Positions 6,048-12,425 of a stretch of DNA of 12,557 nucleotides are shown in pieces (position 1 is the first letter of the stretch; every line of letters starts with the position of its first letter). Location: assembly GCA_964493515.1 (NCBI GenBank), contig CAZBNJ010000046.1, forward strand, positions 1 to 12,557, read 5' to 3'. The notes below the pieces were generated by a model. It did not search any database. It was not told the origin of the DNA and saw nothing but the letters and a program-made list of their open reading frames with translations. The position numbers and the translations under genes were made by a program. The stretch is from CANRIN01 sp964493515. GTDB lineage: Bacteria; Bacillota; Clostridia; Oscillospirales; JAAYOS01.

Positions 6048-7073
6048 ATGCGGACATTTGAGGGATACAGAAGGGGCATAAACCTCGGCGGATGGCTGTC
6101 TCAGTGCGGACGCGACTACACCGAGCAGCGCTACTCGACCTTCATCACCGAGGCGGACATCGAGCGCATCGCGGGATGGGGGCTTGACCATGTGCGCGTG
6201 CCGGTGGACTACAACGTGGTACAGAACGACGACGGGAGCTTCATCGAGAGCGGGTTCAAGCACCTCGACGACTGTGTGGACTGGTGCGGGCGCCACGGGC
6301 TGAAGCTCGTTATCGACCTGCACATGACTTACGGATATTCGTTCGGCGCAAAGGACCGCGCGGTCTTCTTTACGAGCGCGCCGCATCAGGACATGTTCGT
6401 GGGGCTGTGGCAGGAGATGGCGCGCAGATACGGTAAGTACCACGACCGAGTATCCTTTGAGCTGCTCAACGAGGTCACCGAGCCGTCTACGGCGGAGCCG
6501 TGGAATCGGATAATCGCCCGCACCGTCGCGGCGATACGCGAGATAAGCCGCGAGGTCAGGATAATCTACGGAGGCATCGGCTACTCGAGCATCTACGGAA
6601 CGACGCTGCTCGAAGCCCCCGCTGACGAGAACATCGTGTTCACCTTCCACTGTTACAGCCCGCACATCTTCACCCACCAGGCTGCGCACTGGGAGCGGAA
6701 CATACCAAAGGACTACCGCATCGAGTACCCCGGCGACATATCGGTCTACCGCCGCGACGTGGCAAAGTACAACTACGGCTCTGCGGATGAGCTGAAGCTG
6801 GTGGACGACTCGTTCAGTGCAGATTTCTTTGAGAAGCTGTTCGCGCCCGCGCTGGAGGTCGCGAAGAAGTTCGACGTGCCGCTCTACTGCGGCGAGTACG
6901 GCGCCATCGACAACGCCGACCCGCAGAGCACGCTGCGCTGGCTAATCGACATAAACACGGTAAACGAGAAGTACGGCATCCCGCGCGCCCTGTGGAACTA
7001 CAAGCAGATGGATTTCGGGCTTATCGGCGAGCACTACGCGCCGGTCCGCGAGCAGATGATAGCGCATCTGTAA
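6048..7073 (+). CDS. Glycoside hydrolase family 5 (cellulase-like), cytoplasmic
   Basis: Retaining (beta/alpha)8-barrel glycosidase of 341 aa acting on beta-linked glucans or related oligosaccharides; exact substrate not readable. Family marks in order: GINLGGWLSQ (10-19), HVRVPVDY (48-55) with R50, VIDLHM (88-93), the acid/base site FELLNEV with N141-E142 (E142 proton donor), HCYSP (201-205) and the nucleophile in LYCGEYG (E283), then ALWNYKQMDFGL with W316. All key residues are present. There is no signal peptide or membrane segment, so it should act inside the cell on imported short glycans. ATG 6048 is set by GGGAGGAG at 6034-6041. It is divergent from the MFS gene; no terminator is evident before the next promoter at 7088. 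Confidence 0.93.
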   Translation: MRTFEGYRRGINLGGWLSQCGRDYTEQRYSTFITEADIERIAGWGLDHVRVPVDYNVVQNDDGSFIESGFKHLDDCVDWCGRHGLKLVIDLHMTYGYSFGAKDRAVFFTSAPHQDMFVGLWQEMARRYGKYHDRVSFELLNEVTEPSTAEPWNRIIARTVAAIREISREVRIIYGGIGYSSIYGTTLLEAPADENIVFTFHCYSPHIFTHQAAHWERNIPKDYRIEYPGDISVYRRDVAKYNYGSADELKLVDDSFSADFFEKLFAPALEVAKKFDVPLYCGEYGAIDNADPQSTLRWLIDINTVNEKYGIPRALWNYKQMDFGLIGEHYAPVREQMIAHL

Positions 7074-7087
7074 GACACATCGGGTCA

Positions 7088-7116
7088 TTGACATACGGCG
7101 CGTATTCGTATAGAAT
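7088..7116 (+). promoter_or_regulatory. Promoter of the PNPOx-like gene
   Basis: Perfect TTGACA (7088-7093), a 17-base spacer and TAGAAT (7111-7116). Predicted start near 7123, leaving a leader of about 39 bases. Confidence 0.75.
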
Positions 7117-7161
7117 CATGCTGTACGATAAATCTTTAAATCTTTTTCGGGAGGTATGGAC

Positions 7162-7554
7162 ATGGACAGAGTATGCAAATTTCTAAAGGACGCGGGTACC
7201 TACTACCTCGCGACGGTGGACGAGGGAAAGCCGCGTGTTCGTCCGTTCGGCACGGCGCACATCTTCGAGGGAAAGCTCTACATACAGACCGGCAAGTCGA
7301 AGAAGGTGTCGCAGCAGCTTATGAAGGACGGCAGCGCCGAGATCTGCGCGTTCAACAAGGGCGAGTGGATACGCATATCGGGCACGCTTGTCGACGACGA
7401 CCGCGTGGAGGCGCGAAAGTCGATGCTCGACGCTTATCCCAGCCTTCGCGGCAGGTACGACGAAAACGACGGCAATACGCAGGTGTTCTACTTCAAGGAC
7501 GCGACCGCGACGATAGAGTCGTTCACCAAAGAGCCTGAGATAATCAAATTCTGA
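7162..7554 (+). CDS. Pyridoxamine 5'-phosphate oxidase-like FMN-binding protein
   Basis: Small split-barrel flavoprotein of 130 aa. The pattern TYYLATVDEGKPRVRPFG (13-30) and LYIQTGKSKKVSQQL (39-53) is that of the FMN phosphate-binding part of PNPOx-like proteins, which in Clostridia often occur as single-domain reductases or stress proteins of unknown substrate. The C-terminal half (ISGTLVDDDRVEARKSMLDAYPSLRGRYDENDG) matches the family's standalone form, not true PdxH. Start: GGGAGG at 7149-7154 is only 1 base from ATG 7156 but 7 from ATG 7162, so 7162 is preferred (7156 would add MD). It has its own promoter and is followed immediately by a strong terminator, so it is monocistronic. Confidence 0.9.
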   Translation: MDRVCKFLKDAGTYYLATVDEGKPRVRPFGTAHIFEGKLYIQTGKSKKVSQQLMKDGSAEICAFNKGEWIRISGTLVDDDRVEARKSMLDAYPSLRGRYDENDGNTQVFYFKDATATIESFTKEPEIIKF

Positions 7555-7558
7555 TAAG

Positions 7559-7587
7559 AAAAAACACGGCTTTGAGCCGTGTTTTTT
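7559..7587. terminator. Bidirectional intrinsic terminator
   Basis: AAAAAACACGGC (7559-7570), loop TTTGA, then GCCGTGTTTTTT (7576-7587): a perfect 12-bp stem with an A-run and a T-run. It lies 4 bases after the PNPOx-like gene and 5 bases beyond the stop of the convergent methyltransferase, so it can end both transcripts. Confidence 0.92.
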
Positions 7588-7592
7588 CCTGC

Positions 7593-8141
7593 CTATTTTC
7601 GGATGAGGCAGAGCAGAGCCGCGTCGCAGGAGGGAGACGGGTGGAACTCCTCCCGCGCGACGTCGCCTGTCATCACCGCGCGATAGCGTCGCGCGAACCA
7701 CTCGGGCGGGTGATAGCAGAAGCGCAGAGCCGCGCCGCGCTCGACTATCAGCCACGCCTGTCGTGGGGGAGGGTGGGCTTTGCACATGTGCCGCATTATT
7801 TCGGTGGTGCGAGCGAACGGTATGTTCGCGAAAATTTTGTAGTCGCCCGAGCGGGGAAGCTCGCTTTTCAGGAAATCCCCGGCGATGACCTTCAGCGACT
7901 TCTCGCCCGAAAAGCGCTCGCACAGCCGCTTTGCAAGCGAGCGATCCAGCTCGTAGGCGGTCACCTCCGCGCCGACGCGCAGCAGCTCGCGGGTTATGTG
8001 ACCCTTGCCCGCGCCGATCTCGATGACGCGATCGCCCGGACGTATCTTCGCTCGGCGGACTAGTCGGCGTATGACCGCCCCGCCGGTGAGAAAGTTCTGC
8101 CCCGCGCTGAGCGGCGGGATATTATTCGATTTTTTCGACAA
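7593..8141 (-). CDS. Erm-type rRNA adenine N6-methyltransferase, short form
   Basis: S-adenosylmethionine-dependent methyltransferase of the Erm/KsgA family; Erm enzymes methylate 23S rRNA A2058 and confer resistance to macrolides, lincosamides and streptogramin B. Motifs in 182 aa: GQNFL (14-18), the SAM loop VIEIGAGKGHIT (39-50), acidic YELD (E64), GDFL (D89) and the catalytic NIPF (106-109). NIPF and YKIFANIPF fit Erm better than KsgA. The chain ends at FHPSPSCDAALLCLIRK, where Erm proteins of about 245 aa continue with a helical RNA-binding domain. Since the terminator follows at once, this looks like a natural short form, not a fresh break. The start is TTG 8141: GAGGTGC at 8146-8152 precedes it and an in-frame TGA at 8151-8153 rules out earlier starts. 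Its leader holds a candidate drug-responsive attenuator, which supports a resistance role over 16S maturation. Confidence 0.88.
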   Translation of the reverse strand: MSKKSNNIPPLSAGQNFLTGGAVIRRLVRRAKIRPGDRVIEIGAGKGHITRELLRVGAEVTAYELDRSLAKRLCERFSGEKSLKVIAGDFLKSELPRSGDYKIFANIPFARTTEIMRHMCKAHPPPRQAWLIVERGAALRFCYHPPEWFARRYRAVMTGDVAREEFHPSPSCDAALLCLIRK

Positions 8142-8171
8142 AAAAGCACCTCATTTGCATTTTCAGGCAGC

Positions 8172-8226
8172 AAAAAAGGTACAGAAAAAGACCGACATAG
8201 TCGGATAATTTTTCTCTGTACCTTTT
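8172..8226 (-). terminator. Transcription attenuator in the erm leader
   Basis: On the minus strand, AAAAGGTACAGA (8215-8226) pairs with TCTGTACCTTTT (8174-8185), with an inner CCGAC-TAT-GTCGG hairpin (8192-8204) and A/T pairs between. The 3' arm runs into TTTTTT (8172-8177), giving an intrinsic terminator placed between the promoter (8327-8355) and the start (8141) of the methyltransferase. The leader-peptide stop codon overlaps its upstream arm. Default termination with relief by a stalled ribosome is the expected mode. Confidence 0.8.
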
Positions 8227-8281
8227 AACCGCGAAGCCGCATGGTGCGGGCGACGCGGCATACGCTGCGAAAAATTCCCAT
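8225..8281 (-). CDS. Erm leader peptide (18 aa) with MRLR arrest motif
   Basis: A small ORF read from the minus strand: MGIFRSVCRVARTMRLRG, then TAA. Its start ATG (8279-8281) is preceded by GGAG at 8288-8291 with a 6-base gap, an ideal ribosome site. It opens with MGIF, as the ErmC leader peptide does, and ends with MRLR, the arginine-X-arginine (+X+) sequence at which the ErmD leader (MTHSMRLR...) stalls ribosomes in the presence of macrolides; both comparisons are from memory. If arrest happens with L16 in the P site, the stalled ribosome would reach into the terminator's 5' arm at 8215-8226 and block folding. The peptide is thus probably a sensor with no other function. Confidence 0.75.
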   Translation of the reverse strand: MGIFRSVCRVARTMRLRG

Positions 8282-8326
8282 GAGATGCTCCAATCATAAG
8301 GCGGAGAGACCCCGCCGGATGAGTAT

Positions 8327-8355
8327 ATCATACAGCCTAAACTTCGCCCTGTCAA
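8327..8355 (-). promoter_or_regulatory. Promoter of the erm leader and methyltransferase
   Basis: On the minus strand, perfect TTGACA (8350-8355), a 17-base spacer and TATGAT (8327-8332). Predicted start near 8320 gives a leader of about 180 bases. The leader begins with a GGCGG/CCGCC hairpin (8300-8316), then the leader ORF and the attenuator. The 330-base interval 8142-8472 therefore holds two divergent promoters and this leader. Confidence 0.85.
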
Positions 8356-8367
8356 GCAAAAACTCAC

Positions 8368-8396
8368 TTGCCATTTCTGTGCGGATGTGCTAAAAT
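8368..8396 (+). promoter_or_regulatory. Promoter of the sugar operon
   Basis: TTGCCA (8368-8373), a 17-base spacer and TAAAAT (8391-8396) preceded by TGC (extended -10). Predicted start near 8403, leaving a leader of about 70 bases. It stands back to back with the erm promoter; the two -35 boxes are 12 bases apart. Confidence 0.75.
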
Positions 8397-8402
8397 GCTA
8401 TC

Positions 8403-8436
8403 TGTGAAATTGTAGAAGTTTTGCGGCATTTTCACA
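8403..8436 (+). repeat. Inverted repeat in the sugar-operon leader
   Basis: TGTGAAA (8403-8409) and TTTCACA (8430-8436) form a perfect 7-bp inverted repeat with a 20-base centre, starting at the predicted transcript start and ahead of the ribosome site. It could be an operator or a weak leader hairpin. Confidence 0.5.
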
Positions 8437-8472
8437 AAAAAGAGTGCATGCGCACAGTGGAGGGAAGCATCC

Positions 8473-9327
8473 ATGAAATTTCCTATCGGAGTGATGGTAG
8501 AGAGCTTTCGCACCGACTTCAAGACATCGCTGAAGCTGGCAAGACAGGTCGGCGCGCAGGGCATCCAGATGTATGCCTCGCGCGGCGAGCGCACGCCGGA
8601 GACGCTGAACGCGGCGGCTAGGCGCGAGCTTCTCGACGAGGTGAAGTCGGCGGGGCTTGCGTTTTCGGCGCTCTGCGGCGACTTTGGCAAGGGCTTCGGC
8701 GTGCGCGAGCAGAACGCGGAGCTTATCGAAAAGTCGAAGCGCGTGATGGACTTGGCAAAGGAACTTGAGACCGATGTCGTGACCACGCACATCGGCGTCG
8801 TGCCGACCGACCCGACCCACGACCGCTACAAGATAATGCAGGAGGCGTGCCGCGAGCTTGCCGAATACGCGGACGGCATCGGCGGGCATTTTGCCATCGA
8901 GACCGGTCCGGAGACCGCCGCCGTGCTGAGGGGATTCCTCGACAGCCTCGGCTCAAAAGGAGTCGCGGTGAACTTTGACCCGGCGAACTTCGTCATGGTC
9001 ACCGGCGACGATCCGGTGCGCGGCGTGTACACGCTTCGGGACTACATCGTCCACACCCACGCAAAGGACGGCAGAAAGCTGCTTGACGTGCCGCCGGAGG
9101 TCATCTACGGCGTGGTAAAACCGGTGGACATCGAGGATGTTATCGCCGAGGGCGCGGCGTTTGAGGAACTGCCGCTCGGTCACGGTTCGGTTGACTTTCC
9201 CGGATGGCTGAATGCGTTGGAGGAGATAGGGTACAAGGGATTCTTGACGATCGAGCGAGAGGTGGGCGAAGACCCGACGGCGGATATCATGCTTGCGGCG
9301 GACACGCTCCGTACGCTTATGAAATGA
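8473..9327 (+). CDS. Sugar phosphate isomerase/epimerase family (AP endonuclease 2-like TIM barrel)
   Basis: TIM-barrel protein of 284 aa from the xylose isomerase-like superfamily that binds a divalent metal. Probable ligands are E143 (AIETGPE), D169 (NFDPAN), a His of VHTHAKD (H194 or H196) and E261 (TIEREV); H106 in THIGVVP lies near the site. These families epimerise or isomerise sugars, dehydrate inosose (IolE), or eliminate from 3-keto-glycosides; the sequence alone does not decide. ATG 8473 has GGAGGG at 8459-8464. It is the first gene of the operon, 14 bases before a Gfo/Idh/MocA dehydrogenase. That pairing is recurrent in oxidised-sugar pathways, where the dehydrogenase makes a keto sugar that the barrel enzyme then processes. 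Confidence 0.9.
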   Translation: MKFPIGVMVESFRTDFKTSLKLARQVGAQGIQMYASRGERTPETLNAAARRELLDEVKSAGLAFSALCGDFGKGFGVREQNAELIEKSKRVMDLAKELETDVVTTHIGVVPTDPTHDRYKIMQEACRELAEYADGIGGHFAIETGPETAAVLRGFLDSLGSKGVAVNFDPANFVMVTGDDPVRGVYTLRDYIVHTHAKDGRKLLDVPPEVIYGVVKPVDIEDVIAEGAAFEELPLGHGSVDFPGWLNALEEIGYKGFLTIEREVGEDPTADIMLAADTLRTLMK

Positions 9328-9341
9328 GGGAGGAAAAAGTT

Positions 9342-10400
9342 ATGGGAAAGCTTAGAGTCGGCGTTGTAGGCGTGGGTTCGATATCGAACGAGCATATCCA
9401 GGCATACCTGAAGAACCCGAACGTGGAGCTGGTCGCGTTCTGCGACATAAGCGAGAAGCAGCTTGGGCTGATGGGCGAGAAGTATGGTATAACCAGGCTG
9501 TATGGCGACTGCCATGAGATGTTTATGAGCGAGAAGCTGGACGCGGTAAGCGTATGCGTCTGGAACTCGCAGCACGCGCCGGTCACCATCGCCGCGCTGG
9601 AGGCGGGTCTGAACGTCATCTGCGAAAAGCCGATGGCAACGTCGGTCGCCGACGCGATAAAGATGAAGGAGGCCGCAGAGAAGGCGGGCAAGCTGCTGAT
9701 GATAGGCTTCGTTCGCCGCTACGGCAACGACTGCTCGCTGCTGTGCGACTTTCGCGACAACGGATTTTTCGGCGACATCTACTACGCGAAGGCGACCTAT
9801 CTGCGCAGGAACGGCAACCCGGGAGGCTGGTTCGGCGACAAGAGTCGCTCGGGCGGCGGGCCGCTCATCGACCTCGGCGTGCACGTCATCGACCTGACCC
9901 GCTACATAATGGGCAATCCGAAGCCCGTCTCGGTGTTCGGCGCGACGTTCAAGAAGCTGTACAACCGCCCGAACATCAAGAGCGGCAAGGGATACACCTC
10001 CGTCTCGGCGGGCGAGAACGACATCTGCGACGTGGAGGACCTCGCGTCGGCGATGATACGCTATGACAACGGCGCGGTGCTGTCGATCGAGGCGGCGTTC
10101 AGCCTCAACATCAAGCACGACGAGGGCAAGATACAGCTGTTTGGCAGCAAGGGCGGCGCGAAGATTGAGCCGGAGGTGGAGATGTACACCGAGATGAACG
10201 ACTATCTCGCCGACGTGAACTTCCCGCACCCGACCGCGCTCGACTTCAACGGACTGTTCGCAAACGAGATAAACCACTTTGTCGACTGCGTGCAGAACGG
10301 CACCGTCTGCCGCTCGCCCGCGTCGGACGGCGTGGACATCATGCGCATACTCTGCGCGATATACGAGTCGGCGGAGAGCGGACACGAAGTCATTCTATGA
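9342..10400 (+). CDS. Gfo/Idh/MocA family oxidoreductase
   Basis: NAD(P)-dependent dehydrogenase of 352 aa. The N-terminal Rossmann domain shows LRVGVVGVGSIS (4-15, G10-x-G12) and VELVAFCDIS (28-37). The hallmark CEKP (E95-K96-P97) precedes the catalytic domain, in which GGGPLIDLGVHVIDL supplies D177-x3-H181. YYAKATYLRRNGNPGGWF is the usual linker region. Full length, all key residues present. Start: GAGGGAGG at 9326-9333, 8 bases before ATG 9342. The last bases overlap the nagA start (ATGA), implying translational coupling. It is paralogous to the disrupted dehydrogenase at the window start (shared VAFCDI, GDIYYAKA, GGGPLID). Substrate unknown; operon context suggests an amino sugar, glucoside or related keto sugar. 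Confidence 0.94.
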   Translation: MGKLRVGVVGVGSISNEHIQAYLKNPNVELVAFCDISEKQLGLMGEKYGITRLYGDCHEMFMSEKLDAVSVCVWNSQHAPVTIAALEAGLNVICEKPMATSVADAIKMKEAAEKAGKLLMIGFVRRYGNDCSLLCDFRDNGFFGDIYYAKATYLRRNGNPGGWFGDKSRSGGGPLIDLGVHVIDLTRYIMGNPKPVSVFGATFKKLYNRPNIKSGKGYTSVSAGENDICDVEDLASAMIRYDNGAVLSIEAAFSLNIKHDEGKIQLFGSKGGAKIEPEVEMYTEMNDYLADVNFPHPTALDFNGLFANEINHFVDCVQNGTVCRSPASDGVDIMRILCAIYESAESGHEVIL

Positions 10401-11494
10401 TTTTCACAGACCTCAAACTGCCAAGCGGCGGCGGTGAGTTGTTCGTCGAAAACGGCGTGTTTTCCGACCGACCGTCCGGCGAACGGGTGAGTCTCGGCGG
10501 CGCTCGCGTACTGCCGGGTATGGCGGACACCCACATCCACGGCGCGTTCGGCGAGGCGTTCGACCACTCGGACGCCGACATACACGCCGCCGCGAGAGGA
10601 CTTGCAAGGCACGGCGTGACCGCGTTCTGTCCCACCCTGTCGGCGCTTTCGGAGGCTGACGCGACGGCGGCGATACGAAACATCGTCGCGGCGGCGCGGT
10701 CGCAGGGAACGGACGAGGCGCGCGTCGTCGGCATACATCTCGAAGGCCCGTTCGTCAGCCCACACCGCAAGGGCGCGCTCAATCCGGACAATCTGCGCAC
10801 GCCCGACATCGCGCTTTTCGACCGACTGATCGACGCGGGGGAGGGTCTGGTAAAGTTGATGACCGTCGCGCCCGAGCTGGACGGCGCGATAGAGCTTGCA
10901 AGGCACGCGGAGTCGCGCGGGGTGCGGCTGTCGATGGGGCACAGCGTTGCGGCATACGAGCGGGCAAAAGCCGCCATAGACGGAGGTTTTCGCCGCGCGA
11001 CGCACATCTTCAACGGAATGGAGCCGTTCAGCCATCGTGCGCCCGGAGTGCTCGGCGCGGCGCTGACCGACGACCGCCTAAGCTGCGAGATGATATGCGA
11101 CTTGGTGCATCTCAGCGCGCCTGCGATGGACATCGTGCTGCGCTGCAAGGGTTCAGACCGCGTGATAGCCATCAGTGACGCGATAAGCGGCGCGGGGCTT
11201 GCGGACGGCGACTACGAGCTTGGCGGCATGAGCTATCACATCGCCGACGGCGTCGCGAAATTTCCGGACGGCACCATCTGCGGCAGTGCGGCGACGCTCG
11301 ACCTCGGGCTTCGCAATCTGCTCGCGATGGGCGTTTCGCACGCAGACGCTGCAAAGCTCACGTCGAAAAACGCCGCGGAGTTCATCGGCGCGGACGCGGG
11401 CACACTCGACTGCGGTTCACGCGCGGACTTCATAGCGGTCGACGAGCGCGGCGAGCTGTGCGGCGTATGGCTTGCGGGCGAAAGGATTAGATAG
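10397..11494 (+). CDS. nagA: N-acetylglucosamine-6-phosphate deacetylase
   Basis: Amidohydrolase that converts GlcNAc-6-phosphate to glucosamine-6-phosphate and acetate, feeding amino-sugar catabolism or cell-wall recycling. In 365 aa: metal motif DTHIHG (H46, H48), HLEGPF (E116 metal ligand), LSMGHS (H182), ATHIFNGM (H203; usually THLFNAM) and catalytic D261 in ISDAISG. The C-terminal segment (LTSKNAAEFIG, GTLDCGSRADFIAVD) is standard for the family. All catalytic residues are in place. It overlaps the preceding stop by 4 bases with no ribosome site of its own, so it is translated by coupling. A ROK kinase follows 13 bases later and could supply its phosphorylated substrate. nagB is not in the window. 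Confidence 0.95.
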   Translation: MIFTDLKLPSGGGELFVENGVFSDRPSGERVSLGGARVLPGMADTHIHGAFGEAFDHSDADIHAAARGLARHGVTAFCPTLSALSEADATAAIRNIVAAARSQGTDEARVVGIHLEGPFVSPHRKGALNPDNLRTPDIALFDRLIDAGEGLVKLMTVAPELDGAIELARHAESRGVRLSMGHSVAAYERAKAAIDGGFRRATHIFNGMEPFSHRAPGVLGAALTDDRLSCEMICDLVHLSAPAMDIVLRCKGSDRVIAISDAISGAGLADGDYELGGMSYHIADGVAKFPDGTICGSAATLDLGLRNLLAMGVSHADAAKLTSKNAAEFIGADAGTLDCGSRADFIAVDERGELCGVWLAGERIR

Positions 11495-11507
11495 AAGGAG
11501 GGTCGAT

Positions 11508-12425
11508 ATGCTGCTTGGCGTGGATATCGGCGGCACGTCGGTCAAATTCGGCGTCGTCGACGAAAAGTGCAATATAGTTCATCGGTCGAATCTGCGGACC
11601 GAAAAGGGCGTGAGCGAGAAGGATTTCCTCGCGGCAGTCGCGACGGAGTGTGCCGCGCTTGCGAAGAAGTATCCGATAGAGCGCATCGGGGCTGGTTCGC
11701 CGGGATATGTGGACATGGACGCCGGCGTCATCAAAATGGCGGTGAATCTGCCGTTTCGGGACACGCCGGTGGCGAAATACATCGCCGAAGCGACCGATAT
11801 TCCGACAGTCGTTGGCAACGACGCGACCTGCGCTGCGATAGGCGAGCTGTACGCGGGGCTGGGCGTGGGAGTCAACAACATGGTGTTTGTCACCATCGGG
11901 ACCGGCATAGGCGGCGGGATAATCATCGACCGAAAGATATATCTCGGCACGCACGGCGACGCGGGAGAGATAGGCCACATCTGCGTCAACGTGGACGGCG
12001 AGCAGTGCGGCTGCGGACGGCGCGGCTGCTGGGAACTGTACGCCTCGGTCACCGCGCTGAAAAAACGCACAGCCCGCGCGGCAAAGGCGCATCCGAACAG
12101 CATCCTTGCGCGGCAGGTGGCGGAGAACGGTGTGAGCGGACGGACGGCGTTCATAGCGGCGCGCATGGGCTGCAAGACCGCAAAGCTGGTGCTCGACCGC
12201 TACATGGACTATCTGGCGATAGGCATCGGCAACCTCATCTGCATCTTCCGGCCGGATGTCGTGGCGCTCGGCGGAGGCCTCAGCGGCGAGGGCGCTGGAC
12301 TGCTCAAACCGCTGCGCGCCAAACTTCAGAGCGACGTGCCGGTGGAGATATCCAAGCTCAAAAACGACGCGGGAATGATCGGCGCGGCGATGCTGCACAG
12401 GTCAATCGAGGAGGCGAAAAGATGA
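11508..12425 (+). CDS. ROK family sugar kinase (glucokinase / N-acetylhexosamine kinase type)
   Basis: ATP-dependent kinase phosphorylating the 6-hydroxyl of glucose, GlcNAc, ManNAc or similar, in 305 aa. Phosphate-1 loop LGVDIGGTSVKFG (3-15), catalytic D105 in GNDATC, phosphate-2 loop TIGTGIGGGI (129-138), E154/H157 in GEIGH, and the ROK zinc motif CGCGRRGCWE (C167, C169, C174 with H157). VALGGGLS (252-259) is the adenosine region. No N-terminal DNA-binding domain, so it is an enzyme and not a NagC/Mlc-type repressor. Beside nagA, a GlcNAc or ManNAc role is reasonable, but the E-x-G-H sugar site does not settle it. Start ATG 11508 is set by AAGGAGGG at 11495-11502. The stop overlaps the next ATG by 4 bases. 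Confidence 0.93.
   Translation: MLLGVDIGGTSVKFGVVDEKCNIVHRSNLRTEKGVSEKDFLAAVATECAALAKKYPIERIGAGSPGYVDMDAGVIKMAVNLPFRDTPVAKYIAEATDIPTVVGNDATCAAIGELYAGLGVGVNNMVFVTIGTGIGGGIIIDRKIYLGTHGDAGEIGHICVNVDGEQCGCGRRGCWELYASVTALKKRTARAAKAHPNSILARQVAENGVSGRTAFIAARMGCKTAKLVLDRYMDYLAIGIGNLICIFRPDVVALGGGLSGEGAGLLKPLRAKLQSDVPVEISKLKNDAGMIGAAMLHRSIEEAKR

Noticed and set aside
5922..6689. Minus-strand open frame across the GH5 5' half and the divergent promoters
   Set aside because: It covers two convincing promoters and a well-supported GH5 gene; composition is shadow-like.
8163..8297. Alternative 44-codon ORF in the erm leader starting at ATG 8297 (minus strand)
   Set aside because: It lacks a ribosome site and runs through the terminator hairpin. 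The overlapping 18-codon ORF has an ideal GGAG site and a known arrest motif.
9180..10385. 401-codon open frame on the minus strand
   Set aside because: Exact antisense shadow of the dehydrogenase at 9342-10400, with Arg/Val/His-rich composition, no family motif and no ribosome site.
11487..12398. 303-codon open frame on the minus strand
   Set aside because: Shadow of the ROK kinase gene; no recognisable motif.
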